From Lathyrus oleraceus (taxonomy: Eukaryota; Streptophyta; Magnoliopsida; Fabales; Fabaceae): a DNA stretch of 64,000 nt. The notes beneath the pieces were generated by a model, which ran no database searches, had not been told where the DNA came from, and saw only the letters and a list, made by a program, of their open reading frames with translations. Position 1 is the stretch's first letter. Each line of letters begins with the position of its first letter. This document shows positions 44,963 through 56,352 of the stretch, one piece after another. The stretch spans positions 338,211,346-338,275,345 of the forward strand of contig NC_066585.1 in assembly GCF_024323335.1 (NCBI RefSeq). Reading direction: 5' to 3'. Both the position numbers and the translations under genes were made by a program.

Positions 44963-47900
44963 TGTAACACCTCAAAATTTGCCCTCCTCTCTTGGGACTA
45001 GCTTAGCATATTGCATTTTATCTTTTAGGTCATTAGGCATTGCATATTTACATATCATATGGCAACATCAATCAAGCCATCCTCTTAGGTCTTGATCAGA
45101 AGATAAAGAGGTTGAGATTCAAGCTGGGGGTTTCATTGGACCGATCACTAATCATCTGAGGGTTTGTGATTCAAATTAGGGTTTCATGGTTCCTCAAGGA
45201 GGTTGAGCTTTACCTTGGTTGAAATGGTACATCATCATCATCATGGTTTTGTCATCACCAAGAGATTTGTTATTCATGATTAAATACCTTGAGATTAGGG
45301 TTTTGACCTCTGGTCAACCCTAATCATCTGCATTTGTGCCAATCAGGGCTTGTGAAGAAGATGAGGTTTTAAATGGATATGGGGATCATCATATGATTAT
45401 ATTGAGCTTATGGAAGCTAGGGTTTCATCATTGAGCCATTTCATCAGGAGATTGAAGCTCAAGTTCATCAGTCAAGCTGAAATTCATCTATCAGTCAGAA
45501 AAAGTCAATTGTGGTCAACTGTGCCTGAATTCATGGATTTGGAGGTGGGAGAGGGTTAGAGACACTTCATTCATGTCTAAACAAATTTCATTTGACATTT
45601 CAAAACATCAAGAATGAAGAAAATAAAGTCAGATGAAAACTTTCCAAAAATAGAAAGTGACTTGTAATTCAAAATTGCCAAAAATGGAAAGGTTTTCTCC
45701 TCAAAATTGCATGTCCAAAAATGCTTCAAATGAAATTTTGTTCAACATGAAAGTTGTAGATCTTGCTCTCACCTTTCCAAAAAGTCCAAGAACATGAATT
45801 TCAAATTTGTGCTTGGCAAGTTATGGATTGATCATTGTCAAGAAATGTTGAATTTCAAAGGTGCATAACTTTTGATTCACAAGGCTAAATGGAGTGAGAC
45901 TTTTTTGAGCAAGATTCTTTTGATGTCCTCTATCCAAAACAAGCATTACATTTCATGAATTTGGCTCACACAAAAAGTCCATTTTTCAAGTGGACTTAAT
46001 TTGAATTTTGGAGGGAAAAAGGTCATTTTGCAAAATATTCATTGTTTTCACATGATTCCACTTGCATTAGCTCACAAACATCATTTCAAACTTGCTACAA
46101 CCAGAAATTTCAAACTTGCTATAAACTAAATTGTAACTGTTTTCTAATTAGCAACAACAGAATCAAGATCTAGATCTGAAAATCACAAAATTCTTCAACT
46201 TCTTCTCTCAACTTTTCTTCATTTTTCTTCAAAAGCCTTGCCAAGATCTTCACGTATCCTTCATCTACATGCATAATAGAAGCTATTTGAAGCAAAATTT
46301 TGGAGGAATCTTGAGGAATTTGGAACTGTTGCATCAAGCTTCATCCATGGCAATTCGAGTTTCTGAGCAAATCAAGCACTATTGAGCCAAGGCCTTGCAT
46401 TCATTCATCTTCCTTATCATTATTGAGCTGTTGTTTTGCACTTACAAGGCTTACAACACGCGAATTCACAACTGTCATCAAATTAAGGTTAGTTTTCGAG
46501 TTGGAAAATTCATGAAATCAATTGATGCATGTTGTAGATCTGGTTTAGTAGAGTATTCTGCAGGTTGAATCACTAATTTCGGTTGAGAAACAAGGAAGAT
46601 ATGTGAATTGGAAGTTTCATGCATGATAATGTTTTGCTTCGAATCTCTTTAATTAGGATGAATTAGGTCAAAATAATTATGGATTCATGATGTGCTTGGA
46701 AAGACCTTTCTAGTGATATAGATTTTGTTGAATTTGGTGACAATTTGTTCTTGAGTGATGAATGTATGAAGAACACATGATGAAGCTTCAGAAATTTTCC
46801 AGAATCTTGTTTTGATCCAAAATTGCGCTTGCTTACATGCTGAGTGGTGTTTGTTGTACAGTAGCGCGCGCTATTTTTTTGAACGTGGACCTGCTTCGAT
46901 CCTCCACTATGTCAATTCCACTTTGATTTTTGACATTTATTTCCATATGCTTCATGTTTCACCATGCCTTCATTTCACTTTTTTTTATTTTTTTCATTAC
47001 TTCCAAAATTCATATCTCATGAAATAATTGTCCAATTGAGATGAAATTTTTTGTGCCATGATCCTTGTAATCTCTAGAATTTTTTGATGATTTTTATGGA
47101 AATTGTGCACATGTGGAATCTGTTTTGGCTTAGGGTTTATGTGAACATGTCATTTGTTGCACCTTGTTTACCATTTTGATCATGAAATGATGATGCTTAA
47201 TTAGAAATTCTTGAAATTTTACATGTGTGTTCTAGACTAATTCCTGGTCATTTTGGTATATAGTTTGTGATTTTTGCATTCCTGGTTTGAGAGATATGAC
47301 CTGATCATTAGAGGTGTGACAATTTGTGTCACACCAGTTCTTGTTCAACTTCCTGATTTTATTTGCCATGCCATATGAATTTGAATTGAGCTGGATTTTT
47401 GCATGATGATGCTTAGGGATGTTGAGAATGTTTGTGAATTTTCCTGGAATTTTTGAGTGCAATTTCCTATTTTTTTGATAATTTCTCCCCTGTTTGACCA
47501 ATTGTGAACTTTTTGTGAGTCATGATCTCATATGTTTTGTGAAATTCTGGATATGTATTGGATGGACTTGAAATTTGGCATGTGTATTATAGACATCTTG
47601 AAGTGTGTCATGGCTTTGATTTGGTTCATTTATCATGTGTAGTTTCTGTTTTATAATTGCTTGAAGTTGATGCTTGATTTGGTGCCTTGTATGAGCTTGT
47701 TTGAGTATGCTTTGACTTGATGAATTTAATTGACTTGCTTCCCTTGGTCCAAATAGTCTGAAATTTGGTGTGATGATCCTCTAATTAGTGCTGTTTAGCC
47801 ATGAATTTTTTGGGGATTTATTGAAATGTTTGTGAGTTGATTTGAATTGGATATTTCTGTTTGGTCCTATGAGGTTCTAAATTGCATGCTTTGTACTCTT

Positions 47901-49793
47901 TGCCTCCTGAAATGATAATGGTTGATGATATGAATGTGAGACCAATTGGATTTGATTATTAATTGATTGATCTTGATTTTGGATAAGTTTCATATTCTGT
48001 TTTGACTTATTGCTCCCATTTTGACCCTAGTCTTGTACTAGTGGTTTGTGTTCTCACATTTGAGCTTTGTTTCAGGTCAAAGAGCACAATTGCTTATGCT
48101 TGATGATGTGCACTCAATTGGGATTGGTTTATTGATTGTTTATGACTAACTTTGAGTTTGTTTTGTAGGCATTGAGATGTATGCTTAGGCCTTGTGGCTT
48201 GCACCTATGTGCATTGATGCTTGTTATCTGTTTGTGCTGTGGACTTGTAATTTTCTGTTTGACTTTTGTCTGTCTGGTATACTGATTATGTTGGATTGAT
48301 TTCAGGTACCTTAGTTGCCATAGTTCATTTTGAACTTGCTTGTGCTGTTGCTTGGTTGTATAAACCAATTGAGGTAGAATTTCTTTTCTCCATGTAGTCT
48401 GGAAGACCTGGCCTGTTACTTGGCCAGGCACCTGTCTGAAGTCCTCCTTAAGAGGCAATGTTTGTGCTTGTTTATTTTTGTCCCCAAGCAGGAAAAGACC
48501 TTGATTAAGGCAATTGGCAGATACAAGAGATGTGTAATCCATCTCCTGCTATTCTTGTTGAGTCATCCCTCTGCTCACACAACTGGTGTTGATGCATTGT
48601 GGATCCTAACCCAAGATCATTGTACAGTTGTACAGTTGAGTCAGAGTCATAAGTGTAGAAGGGTTCCCACTTTCTGAACCCACACTTCTTTTGTCTGAAG
48701 CTCTCCCTGGCCAGGGATAAGAGCTGTGAGGCACACCCCTCACTCCCATTTCATCTGGCTTCACCCTAACTCTCAATGTTAGGGTTAAGAGCTAACATCA
48801 CCTGATACAGTCGGTTTGCTTTTGCGGCCTAACCCTTTGTTTGAGCCCACTTCGTCTGGATATAGTGTGTGCTAATTGTGAATGTTTGCTTTGTTTTGAT
48901 TATGCTTGCATGCTTTGCTTTGCCTGTTTAGGATTAGCTTGCTGCCTGAGCAAGTTAGATAGCAACCGTAACTTAGGGATAATATGCATGATAACATCTA
49001 GGCTCGAGTCATAGTCTCCCTAGTTGTGTCTCCCTCTGTATCTGGTTAGGCTAGTCTTTCTCCCGTGTTCAGGGGAACTACGTTGCCCTGATCCTCATAC
49101 CAGATGAGGTACGTAGGTAGGAGGTCGCACGAGATCTCTCCGGGCACCCTTTTTCTTTTTGTGTGTGTTTGCTTGACAGTTGCTAGGCTCGAGTTCCCGA
49201 CTCCTTAGTAACTTATTATCTGCTTTATTCTTGTGTGTGTTAGGAGACGGATGTAAGCCCAGCCATTGGCATTCCGTATCCTATTGTTGTGTGCTTGGAG
49301 TCCGGTATAAGTCCATCAAGTGGCATCTGGTTTCCAATGTGGGTTTGTTTGGTTCGGAAGCTGATGTAAGTCCAGCGATTGGCGTTCGGGTTCCATGTTT
49401 GCCTGCTTGTGTGTGTTTTGTTTCGGCGTGCGTGAGCCGAACTACGGTAGCTCTGATTCTCATTCCAGATGAGATACGTAGGCATAGGATGCGATATCCT
49501 AGCGAGCCCTCTCCCCTCTTCTCCCACCTGTGTTGTGTGTGTGTGATGTTTGTTTTAGCAACCTTTTTCTATCTTTTGAGCGTGGATCCCGTCGAGTACG
49601 ACGGATGCGTAGGGGTGCTAATACCTTCCCTTCGCATAACCGACTCCCGGTCCCATTCTCTTTGGTCGCGAGACCATGCTTTTTCCAGGTTTACTTCGAG
49701 CGTTTCCTTTCCCTCTTTTGGGATAAATAACGCACGGTGGCGGCTCTGTGTTGTTTTGTTTCAGCCCGCCGGTTGTTTTTCGCGGATGCGACA
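44963..49793 (+). repeat. R3 3' LTR (4.83 kb)
   Basis: Near-copy of 7816-12761, with about 120 bp missing at about 46122 that removes the TATA-containing part. It carries the same modules (49064-49150, 49437-49506) and terminal double hairpin (49589-49637). It ends GCGACA at 49793, followed by the duplication gtgag. Confidence 0.93.
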
Positions 49794-52318
49794 GTGAGAT
49801 CTGGAAAACTACTGGGTTTTGTTGTTAGCGGAAAAGGGATTGAGGTGGATCCGGCCAAAGTGAAAGTGATACAGGAAATGCCTGAGCCAAGAACAGAGAA
49901 ACAAGTCAGTGGTTTCTTAGGGAGGTTGAACTACATTGCAAGGTTCATCTCTCACCTAACAGCCACGTGCGAGCCAATATTCAAATTGCTGAGAAAAGAT
50001 CAGGCTATCAGGTGGAATGATGATTGTCAAAGGGCGTTCGAGAAGATAGAAGAGTATTTGCAGAATCCTCCTATTCTTGTGCCTCCGGTCCCAGGGAGAC
50101 CGCTGATTATGTATTTGACAGTACTGGACAATTCCATGGGTTGTGTTCTCGGTCAACACGACGAGACAGGTAGGAAAGAGCATTCCATCTACTACCTGAG
50201 TAAGAAATTCACAGATTGCGGGTCGAGATACTCAATGCTTGAAAAAACATGTTGTGCACTTGCATGGGCTGCGAAGCGATTGGACAATACATGCTGTCTC
50301 ACACAACCTTACTGATCTCCAAAATGGATCCAGTCAAGTATATATTTGAGAAGCCAGCTCTCACCAGAAGAGTTGCCCGTTGGCAAATGGTACTGACAGA
50401 GTACGACATCCAATATACTTCCCAGAAAGCCATCAAGGGGAGTATTCTGTCAGACTATCTTGCTCAACAGCCGATTGATGATTATGAGCCGATGAAGTTT
50501 GATTTTCCAGATGAAGACATCATGTTCCTCAAGATGAAAGACTGTGAAGAGCCAGTTGTTGAAGAGGGACCTGATCCAGACGAAAAGTGGACTTTAATGT
50601 TTGATGGGGCCGTCAACGCCAGAGGAAGTGGAATTGGTGTTGTCATTACTACTCCGAAAGGTGCCCACATGCCTTTCACCGCTCGTCTGACTTTTGAGAG
50701 CACCAATAATGAAGCTGAGTATGAAGCCTGTATCTTGGGTATTGAGCAAGCCATTGATTTGAGAATCAAGACTTTGGACATCTTCGTAGATTCAGCTCTG
50801 GTAATCAATCAAGTGAATGGTGATTGGAACACTCTCCAGCCTACTCTGGTCCCGTACAGAGATTACACGAGAAGACTGTTGACTTTCTTCACAACAGTAA
50901 AGATGTACCATATACCTCGTGATGAGAACCAGATGGCAGATGCTCTTGCTACTCTATCCTCCATGATCACGGTGATCCGTTGGGACCATGCTCCCAAGAT
51001 CGACGTGATGTGCCTTGATAGGGTCGCGTATGTGTTTGCTGCTGAACTGGTAGTTGATGACAAGCCCTGGTATCACGACATCAAGTGCTTTCTGAAGAAT
51101 CAAGAGTACCCTGCAAAGGCATCCAACAATGATAGAAAGACTTTGAGAAGATTCGCAGGCAGTTTCTTCTTGAACAAAGACGATGTTCTGTATAAGAGGA
51201 ACTTCGACATGGTTTTGCTCAGATGCGTGGACAGACACGAAGCAGACATGTTAATGCAGGAAGTTCATGAAGGCTCCTTCGGTACTCATGCCGGCGGACA
51301 TGCAATGGCTAAGAAATTGTTGAGAGCAGGTTATTACTGGATGACCATGGAATCTGATTGTTTCAAATATGCTCAGAAGTGCCATAAATGCCAGATTTAT
51401 GCTGATAAGGTGCATGTGCCGCCGAATCCTTTGAATGTGATGTCTTCGCCGTGGCCTTTCGCTATGTGGGGCATCGATATGATTGGAAAGATTGAGCCGA
51501 CCGCTTCCAATGGGTATCGCTTCATCCTTGTTGCCATCGACTATTTCACCAAGTGGGTCGAAGCAGCGTCATTTACGAAGGTCACCAGACATGTGGTTGC
51601 CCGATTCATCAAGAAAGAAATCATTTGTCGCTATGGGATTCCCGAAAGAATCATTACTGATAATGGTTCTAATCTCAACAACAAAATGATGAAGGAGTTG
51701 TGCCAGAACTTCAACATTCAGCATCACAATTCTTCCCCTTACCGCCCTAAGATGAACGGTGCTGTTGAAGCGGCAAATAAGAACATAAAGAAGATTATGC
51801 AGAAGATGGTCGTTACGTACAGAGATTGGCATGAGATGCTACCCTTCGCCTTGCATAGGTACCGCACTTCAGTACGTACATCGACCGGGGAAACCCCTTC
51901 CTCCCTTGTGTATGGTATGGAAGCAGTCCTACCTGTTGAAGTGGAGATTCCTTCTCTAAGAGTCCTGTTGGATGTCAAGTTAGACGAAGCTGAATGGATT
52001 CGGACAAGGTTCAATGAGTTGAGTCTTATCGAAGAGAAGCAAATGGCAGCCATTTGTCATGGGCAGTTGTATCAAAGTCGGATAAAGAGAGCCTTTGATC
52101 AGAAAGTGCGTCCTCGATGCTTCCAGGCCGGAGATTTGGTGTTGAAAAGGATCCTTCCTCCTCAGACAGATCACAGGGGCAAGTGGACTCCTAACTATGA
52201 TGGACCGTATATTGTCACCAAGGTTTTTGATGGTGGGGCCTTAATGCTTGCAACGATGGATGGTGAAAACTTCACTTCCCCGGTGAACTCAGACGCAGTT
52301 AAAAAATACTTCGCATGA
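49794..52318 (+). pseudogene. pol: R2 Pol, C-terminal part: RNase H, second RNase H and integrase
   Basis: Continues RT after the R3 insertion: RT thumb (GKLLGF, RTEKQVSGFLGRLNYIARF), first RNase H (to about 50280), then one base lost near 50281 shifts the frame. The frame 50249-52318 carries the rest. The aRNH typical of Tat elements follows: FDGA near 50600, NNEAEYEA near 50707, FVDS near 50783, MADALA near 50935. Integrase: H/H and CxxC zinc ligands (51265-51395), then GIDMIG, ITDNGSN and VEAANKN supplying D, D, E (about 51474, 51658, 51768). A GPY-type block (YDGPYIV) precedes the end KKYFA. Only the one frameshift is visible in this half; together with the RT defects the gene is dead. 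Confidence 0.92.
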
Positions 52319-52324
52319 AATAGA

Positions 52325-52535
52325 CCCGCTGGACAATAAAAAGAGTAGTCCAGGCAAAAATGGGCATCCCGGCGAACCAAGAAAATGAAAAAGGTTCGGG
52401 AAAAAATTAGGGATTAAAAGTGAAAAGATTGTACACCCGGTAAGTTGAAAACCTGAAAAGGCAACTTAGGCAAAAATGGGTATCCCGGTGGATTGAAAAC
52501 CCGAAAAGGGCGATCCAGGCAAAAGTTAGGGATTA
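52325..52535 (+). other. Post-pol hairpin cluster of R2
   Basis: CTGGAC 52329-52334 with GTCCAG 52348-52353; CGAACC 52373-52378 with GGTTCG 52393-52398; AAGTTG 52442-52447 with CAACTT 52462-52467; TGGATTG 52489-52495 with CGATCCA 52511-52517. Hairpins 3 and 4 have pair changes on both arms relative to R3. GAAA-type inner loops occur in both. Confidence 0.65.
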
Positions 52536-53888
52536 AGCGAATGACTGCGTTCTGAGTAGTTATGAGTCTCATCTCGTGTCAATGATTGGAAACTTTTGAA
52601 GGATAGGAAACAGTCCAATCACTCTTTCAGAAAGCTAATCATCTGGAGGATCTTGAAGACGAGCAAGTCATAGCAGAATTGGAACCCAATAGAAATCCAT
52701 TTCACATTGCCATTAGATTAATGTCTGTTTTTATCTGTTGTGCGATTACCTCTTTCCAGGGATTGCTTCCTGATGTAAATGCCTATTCAGAGGCCGTTCA
52801 ATCAATAAAATCATGTTATTCAGTATATCTCTGTTTTCATTTTCATTTTTCTGTTTTGTTTGCAAAAGTGACGTCTGAATTTTTTGATAAACATTGCATC
52901 ATGACACATAAGAGCTTTACAGGTACATGCTTAATAAACATTTAAAATTGCTGTAAATTTTAAGTGCTTTGGATCGTCTATTCAGAACAGGTACCCTTGG
53001 GGCATTTCCTTAAAATCCCCTGCAGATGATCGTGAATGTTTTCCCAACAGACGAATTCAGTATCTTATCCCTGCAGTGCTGATCAGAGCGTTGGATTCTT
53101 CAATCCCCAGCGGGTTCTCACCACTGTACCTCCCCCCAAGCGGTGGTTTCAGATTATACACTCCCCAGTGGAGTTGACACTGTCAGACTATATACCCCCA
53201 GCGGAGTTGACAGTGCCACTGTATCTTCCCAGCAGAAGCGGCTGCTCCTCAGAGTTCGATGCCAGATCGATGATCTCGACGCCAGATCCATGATCTCTTT
53301 CCTTGAAGTAGAATCTCGGTACTGTATCGGTGTTTGCTTCCCCTGCTAAGTCATCTCTCGCAGATCGTGGTTGCCAGAACCACTATCGCTTTCCCCAACA
53401 GCAGGTTTTCAGTGCCGTTCTCTCCCCAGTCATAATCTCGGTATTTCGTCATTGCTAGAACACCGTGTCGCGGGTCATTTCCCCACAGAGTTCTTTGCGT
53501 TGTGCATCTCCAGCAGCCTTGTAAGGGTCCAGAAGATGGTGATCATTTCCCCAGCAGATCCCCTTGCCTCAGCTTGGCATTCTACCCAGCAATTCGCATC
53601 TCTGCATGTAGAATCATATTGCATTGCATCCTCCCAAATCGCGTAGCATTTCCATTTTCATGGAGCATTACGCCATTGAAAAATTCAAACATACGCATGT
53701 AAGCATAAAACATTCTCGGTATCCCAAGTGATAAGCCAGAAGTTGTTTCCAGTACTCAGACTGAAGATTGTTCATGACTTACCTTTGTTATCCCCAACAA
53801 GTGTCATTGGCCCATGCGCCGCCTCTATTATCGTTCCCTATTTCTGCTGATGCTGACAGGCATGAAGTTTCCGGTATTCAGACCGAAG
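52536..53888 (+). other. R2 3' UTR with PBS-complementary motif series
   Basis: No gene is supported here. From about 53041 to 53800 a dozen or more degenerate TCCCCAGCAGA-like motifs occur, for example 53104-53117, 53195-53208, 53226-53240, 53479-53494 and 53546-53560. Sequence before 53000 is AT-rich UTR related to R3 42000-42400. Confidence 0.65.
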
Positions 53889-54256
53889 TGGCGTTCAGGC
53901 CAGTTTTCCGATGTTCAGATTGAAGAAGTTTCCGACGTTCAGGTCGATGCAACTTGTGGCGTTCAGGCCAGTTTTCCGATGTTCAGATCGAAGAAGTTTC
54001 CGACGTTCAGGTCGATGCAACTTGTGGCGTTCAGGCCAGTTTTCCGATGTTCAGATCGAAGAAGTTTCCGACGTTCAGGTCGATGCAACTTGTGGCATTC
54101 AGGCCAGTTTTCCGATGTTCAGATCGAAGAAGTTTCCGACGTTCAGGTCGATGCAACTTGTGGCATTCAGGCCAATTTTCTGATGTTCAGATCGAAGAAG
54201 TTTCCGACGTTCAGGTCGACGCAACTTATGGCATTCAGGCCAGCCTCTCGGTGTTC
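53889..54256 (+). repeat. 68-bp tandem array in R2 3' UTR
   Basis: About five units; atgttcagat recurs at 53911, 53979, 54047, 54115 and 54183. Each unit consists of three diverged subunits of about 21-24 bp sharing gttcag. Because 68 is not a multiple of 3 and no stop falls in the unit, all three plus frames stay open, giving spurious proteins of 90-169 residues. The array occupies the place where R3 has the unrelated 91-bp array. Confidence 0.92.
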
Positions 54257-54596
54257 AGACCGATATTAATAATCTCATATCTCCCGATGTTCAGATCGAA
54301 GTCATTTCCGGTATTCAGACTGATGAGCGGCATTCAGGCCATGACTATTTCTGTGTTACCATTTATTTTGGTATCCAGGTTAACATTCTTTTTCGGTATT
54401 CAGACTGACTCTCACCGTACCAGACGGATTCTTCTTTCAAGACCACCTCTTTGCCGATTCTGATAGGCATTGTTACTTCACTTCACTTCAGTGCAAATTT
54501 TCGGGCTTTTATTGTATTCAATCCCTTGATACCTCGAAAGCACGAAAGCCGCTGATATCTTCTTTCCAGGTCTCCAGTTGATTGAATAGGGGCAGC
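54257..54596 (+). other. R2 distal 3' UTR and polypurine tract
   Basis: Aligns with the R3 distal UTR. It ends with attgaataggggcagc directly before the 3' LTR. Confidence 0.75.
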
Positions 54597-56347
54597 TGTA
54601 ATACCCCAAAATTTACCCTTCATTTTTCATGGAAGCATACGCTTTACACCTCATGCATGCATTCTTTTTTAGGTCATTTAGCATTTGCATTTCATCATGA
54701 CAATCGGAATCGGATCCAAGAAGCTTAAACATCATCCAGGACACTTTGTGGGCTCTATTTAGATGATCAGTCAACACAAGGGAAAGACTTGAGTTACTTC
54801 CAACAGGGGTCTATTCATCAGTCAAAACGTTAATCTTGAAGGAGCAAAGGTTTGTTCATGAGCTGTCATCCTCGCTAGGCGAAGCCCACGTGTTTTGAAA
54901 AAAAAAACGAAAAAAAAAACGAAAAACGAAAAAAAAAATGAAAAAACGAAAAATAAATAAATAAATAAATAAAAGAAAAAATCATGGACTTGGACCTCTC
55001 TCATTTGAGCCCACAGGTCCACAAAAATCAGGTTATAAATTCAGAGTTTCAGTGAAACAAAAGGCATTCTATTCCTATTACCCTGTCTGGGAAAAAGATA
55101 GTGAGAGAAGAACCCTTGGGAAAAAGATAGTGAGAGAAGAGCTAACAGAGTTCAGAGCAACCTCCAGGCAACTCTGAAAGGTTCATTCTGACTCACACAC
55201 TTTCAGCTCAAGCAAACCCTAACATTGGTTTGCAAATCCAACCGTGCCATTTGATTTCAACCGATCTCTCCAATCAGGTTTGCCCTTATTCCCATTACCT
55301 TTGTGCTTTGAAGTTGAATACTCTGAATGTTTGAGGTATGATGGATGAATTTCATTAGGTTTTTGCCCACGGGTTCATAATTATGTATGAATGTATAAAT
55401 AATGCCTCGAATGCTTAATCGTTTAATTTCTGAAGTGTATGCCACAGGGTTTGAGGTTTCTGAAACCATAATGTTATCCATGAAAAACCATACTGTTTTG
55501 CTTTAATCTGACTTACGTTTTTCATAGCATGTTTTCTCCTAATCCTTATCTTGTTTCACTAACCCTTTTGTTGAGTTTTTATGAAGGCTCACATGACTTT
55601 TGCAGGGATAGCTCGCTGGATATTCCACTTTGCTTGTGGGATACCATTTGGGAGATTTATTCTGATTGCCTTGTTGGCACATTTACTTTATACATGTTTG
55701 TTTTGTATGTGTTCGTATCCCCGCAGGTAGCACGGTTCCTTCGTCAAGGACTGCCTTTTTGCATGAGCATCCCAAACCCTAACCCTTCATTGATTTTTCT
55801 TCTCCTAAACACACGTTTACTCCTTCTACTACAGGTGAGTAAGTCTCCAAAGGTCGAGCATCCGGTAGATTGCGTAGTAACGTCGTCCACCCCCAAAACA
55901 TAATCCTTAACCCCGTAGTTAGCCGAACTACGGCTTGCTCTGATTCTCATTCCAGATGAGATACGTAGGCGTAAGACGCGATGTCTTAGCGAGCACACAT
56001 CCCCCCAACCCATAGGTCAGCCGAGCTACGAAGACTCTGATTCTCATATTCATATGAGATACGTATGCAGTGGATGCGACATCCGCGCGAGTCATTTTCA
56101 TTTAACCCCTTTTTTAGTAAACAACACAAGATAAACTCACACCCTTTAGACAAGAACTACAAAAGTGGATCCCGTAGAGTACTACGGATGCGTAGGGGTG
56201 CTAATACCTTCCCTTCGCATAACCGACTCCCGATCCCAAAATTTGGTTGCGAGACCTTGTCTTTTCCTTTCCTCTTTTCAGGTTTACTTCGAGCGTTTCC
56301 TTTCCCTCCTTTGGGATAAATAACGCACGGTGGCGACTCTTGTGACA
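54597..56347 (+). repeat. R2 3' LTR
   Basis: Starts TGTAATACCCC and ends GTGACA at 56347, followed by the duplication ccaag. Compared with the 5' LTR it lacks about 50 bp just before the end (after gcgactctt at 56341). It carries modules at 55923-55993 and 56020-56091, and the terminal hairpin CCGTAG 56172-56177 with CTACGG 56182-56187, followed by ATGCGTAGGG with CCCTTCGCAT (56188-56220). Confidence 0.92.
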
Positions 56348-56352
56348 CCAAG

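Larger units (their letters stand above)
7816..49793 (+). mobile_element. R3: large Ogre-type retrotransposon, non-autonomous, itself interrupted by R4 and R5
   Basis: 5' LTR 7816-12761, PBS 12764, leader, 10-copy 1045-bp array, ORF1 (DUF7745-like) pseudogene, R4 solo LTR, deleted gag, decayed pol, hairpin cluster, 3' UTR with PBS-complementary motifs and a 91-bp array, purine tract, 3' LTR 44963-49793. It is 42.0 kb as it stands and about 28.7 kb without R4 and R5. The LTRs are very similar apart from one deletion of about 120 bp in the 3' copy, while gag and pol carry large deletions and many stops. That contrast suggests it was already defective when it moved and used proteins from relatives. 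Confidence 0.9.
1972..56347 (+). mobile_element. R2: Ogre/Tat-clade Ty3/gypsy retrotransposon, interrupted by R3
   Basis: Order: 5' LTR 1972-3776, PBS 3779, leader, gag 5003-6625, intron-like spacer, pol part 1 to 7815, R3 insertion, pol part 2 from 49794 to 52318, structured 3' UTR with tandem repeats, purine tract, 3' LTR 54597-56347. Without R3 it is about 12.4 kb. Pol order is RT, RNase H, a second archaeal-type RNase H, then integrase, as known for the Tat lineage. There is no ORF1 before gag and no visible protease. The two LTRs differ at roughly 2 % of sites by eye plus one deletion of about 50 bp near the end of the 3' copy, so this insertion is older than R3 and R5. Confidence 0.92.

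Noticed and set aside
53814..54463. Overlapping frames of 90-169 residues
   Set aside because: All three frames stay open because a 68-bp unit without stops is repeated. No domain is recognisable.
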